Assembly (NCBI GenBank): GCA_902363805.1 | Contig: CABJBF010000002.1 | Span: forward strand, 248,001 to 312,000 | DNA: 64,000 bases | Reading direction: 5' to 3' | DNA from: Eubacteriaceae bacterium | GTDB taxonomy: Bacteria > Bacillota > Clostridia > Lachnospirales > Lachnospiraceae | Part shown: in pieces, positions 63,053-64,000 of the stretch | How the letters are laid out: each line of letters opens with the position of its first letter | How positions within the stretch are numbered: the stretch's first letter is position 1 | Translations under genes and position numbers: made by a program | The notes under the pieces: model-generated | The model's input: the letters and a program-made list of their open reading frames with translations, nothing else | Database searches by the model: none | Told to the model about the DNA's origin: nothing

Positions 63053-63895
63053 ATGGATAAAGAAAATTTAATTATTAATGGAAGATATCTTGTTTTGGAA
63101 AATATCGGAAAAGGTGGAGCAGGGGAAGTTTTTCTTGCAAGGGATATAAAAAACGGACGAAAGTATGCAGTTAAAAGGTATATTTCGTCTAATCCAAATG
63201 ATAGAAATCAATTGATTGATAATATAGAGAGGGAATTAAATGTTCTCAAATATACCACCCACCCGGTACTTCCAAAAATCTATAATTTATTTATGGAGGA
63301 TTCAAGATTCTTCCTTGTTATGGAATATGTGGAAGGCATAAATCTTAAAGAAGTAGTTGACACTAAAGGAGCGTTATCTGAGGAGCAACTATTGTCTGTT
63401 ATGGAACAGGTGTGTAGCGGATTGTATTATTTACATTCTCTTGAACCACCTATTGTATATAGAGATTTGAAGCCTTCCAATATTATTTTATCTGATGATG
63501 GTAAAATTAAATTGATTGATTTTGGAATTGCAAAAAGATATAACAGAGAACTGATTGCGGACAAATATGCATATGGAACAAAAGGATTTGCATCACCGGA
63601 GCAGTTTGGAAATAGCAAAGGGATGGGAATTTATAATACTGATATTCGTTCAGATATTTATGCTGTTGGAACGACCATGTTTTATTTGCTGACAGGACGA
63701 AGTTATAATGGAAAAGTTGATAGTGCATTAATTTCACGTTCATTTGCAAAAATAATAAGTAAGTGTACAAAAGTAAGACCAAAAGAAAGATATCAAAGCA
63801 CTATTGATGTGATTTGTGACTTGAAAAGATGCAGAAAATCAATGATTCGAAAATTAATTTATCCAATTATAAAAAAAATAACGAAAAAAATATAA
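63053..63895 (+). CDS. Soluble Ser/Thr protein kinase (Hanks type)
   Basis: AAAAGGAG lies 7 bp before the ATG at 63053. The 280-residue protein is almost only a kinase domain: glycine loop GKGGAGEVFLA, Lys in YAVKRY, catalytic YRDLKPSNIIL, LIDFGIAK, and activation/APE region GTKGFASPEQFG. Unlike PrkC/PknB it lacks PASTA repeats and an obvious membrane segment; only a short basic tail follows. The catalytic loop has Tyr for His in HRD. Targets are unknown. It lies 47 bp after carB. Confidence 0.9.
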   Translation: MDKENLIINGRYLVLENIGKGGAGEVFLARDIKNGRKYAVKRYISSNPNDRNQLIDNIERELNVLKYTTHPVLPKIYNLFMEDSRFFLVMEYVEGINLKEVVDTKGALSEEQLLSVMEQVCSGLYYLHSLEPPIVYRDLKPSNIILSDDGKIKLIDFGIAKRYNRELIADKYAYGTKGFASPEQFGNSKGMGIYNTDIRSDIYAVGTTMFYLLTGRSYNGKVDSALISRSFAKIISKCTKVRPKERYQSTIDVICDLKRCRKSMIRKLIYPIIKKITKKI

Positions 63896-63984
63896 AATTA
63901 AGTTATAATAAAAAAATGTGGTACTTATTAAAAGAATGAATACATAATCAGATTATATTTCAAAATACGTCGGAGGTAAAAGGT

Positions 63985-64000
63985 ATGAGCTATGATGAAA
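63985..64000 (+). CDS. Start of a further gene (runs off window)
   Basis: CGGAGG precedes an ATG at 63985 (MSYDE...). Only five codons are visible, so the product cannot be named. Confidence 0.5.

Noticed and set aside
1-64000. CRISPR arrays, tRNA and rRNA genes
   Set aside because: No regular spaced repeats and no recognisable tRNA or rRNA were seen; the short tandem repeats here have other explanations.

Overview
The window is AT-rich, Gram-positive DNA. Strong AGGAGG-type ribosome binding sites, a T-box, a CIRCE heat-shock operator, Tn916-family integrases, BspA-type leucine-rich repeats and LytTR/AgrC-type signalling all point to Clostridia, most likely Lachnospiraceae; no rRNA was available to name a species. 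I found no tRNA, rRNA or CRISPR array.

Layout. (1) 1-8.4 kb, housekeeping: a MarR-MATE operon with operators in its promoter, Nudix, GNAT, a second MATE exporter, a CLC anion transporter, mgtE behind a long leader with a small ORF and a terminator, a DUF1275 membrane protein and acylphosphatase. (2) 8.5-20.4 kb, a signalling and cell-surface locus: four paralogous AgrC-like sensor kinases, one LytTR response regulator, a small secreted protein and a 1496-residue secreted M23 peptidase/InlB-repeat protein. Only the second kinase has every catalytic motif. Kinases 1 and 3 keep the phospho-acceptor histidine but lost the ATP site; kinase 4 keeps the ATP site but lost the histidine. Matching tandem ATCGACA boxes lie at the same distance from the -10 boxes of the regulator and of the secreted-protein operon, suggesting one regulon. 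(3) 20.45-26.14 kb, a compact integrative element (repressor, excisionase, HUH-like and TerS-like proteins, tyrosine integrase) inserted in the CIRCE operator and -35 box of the hsp20 promoter. (4) 26.4-33 kb: hsp20, cutC, a T-box (apparent Ile specifier) before a CstA-type transporter, remnants of DUF3990 and type I restriction genes, and a RelBE-type toxin-antitoxin pair.

(5) 33.3-54.1 kb, an accreted island. The 5' end of a low-molecular-weight protein tyrosine phosphatase gene occurs three times (33.3, 45.0 and 54.1 kb), sharing a 16-bp core that encodes the start of its catalytic loop. Only the last copy continues into a full gene. The copies bracket element A (AbiE-like pair, HIT protein, WYL regulator, LRR protein, UvrD-like helicase with a zinc module, many gene scraps, no integrase) and element B (visibly more GC-rich Bce-type ABC transporter/two-component cargo, RepA-like and DnaC-like genes, xis, int).

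(6) 54.5-64 kb, core genes: thyA-folA, nth, a peptidoglycan-binding protein, a cluster of structured hairpin repeats with a compensatory base-pair change, carAB and a soluble Ser/Thr kinase.
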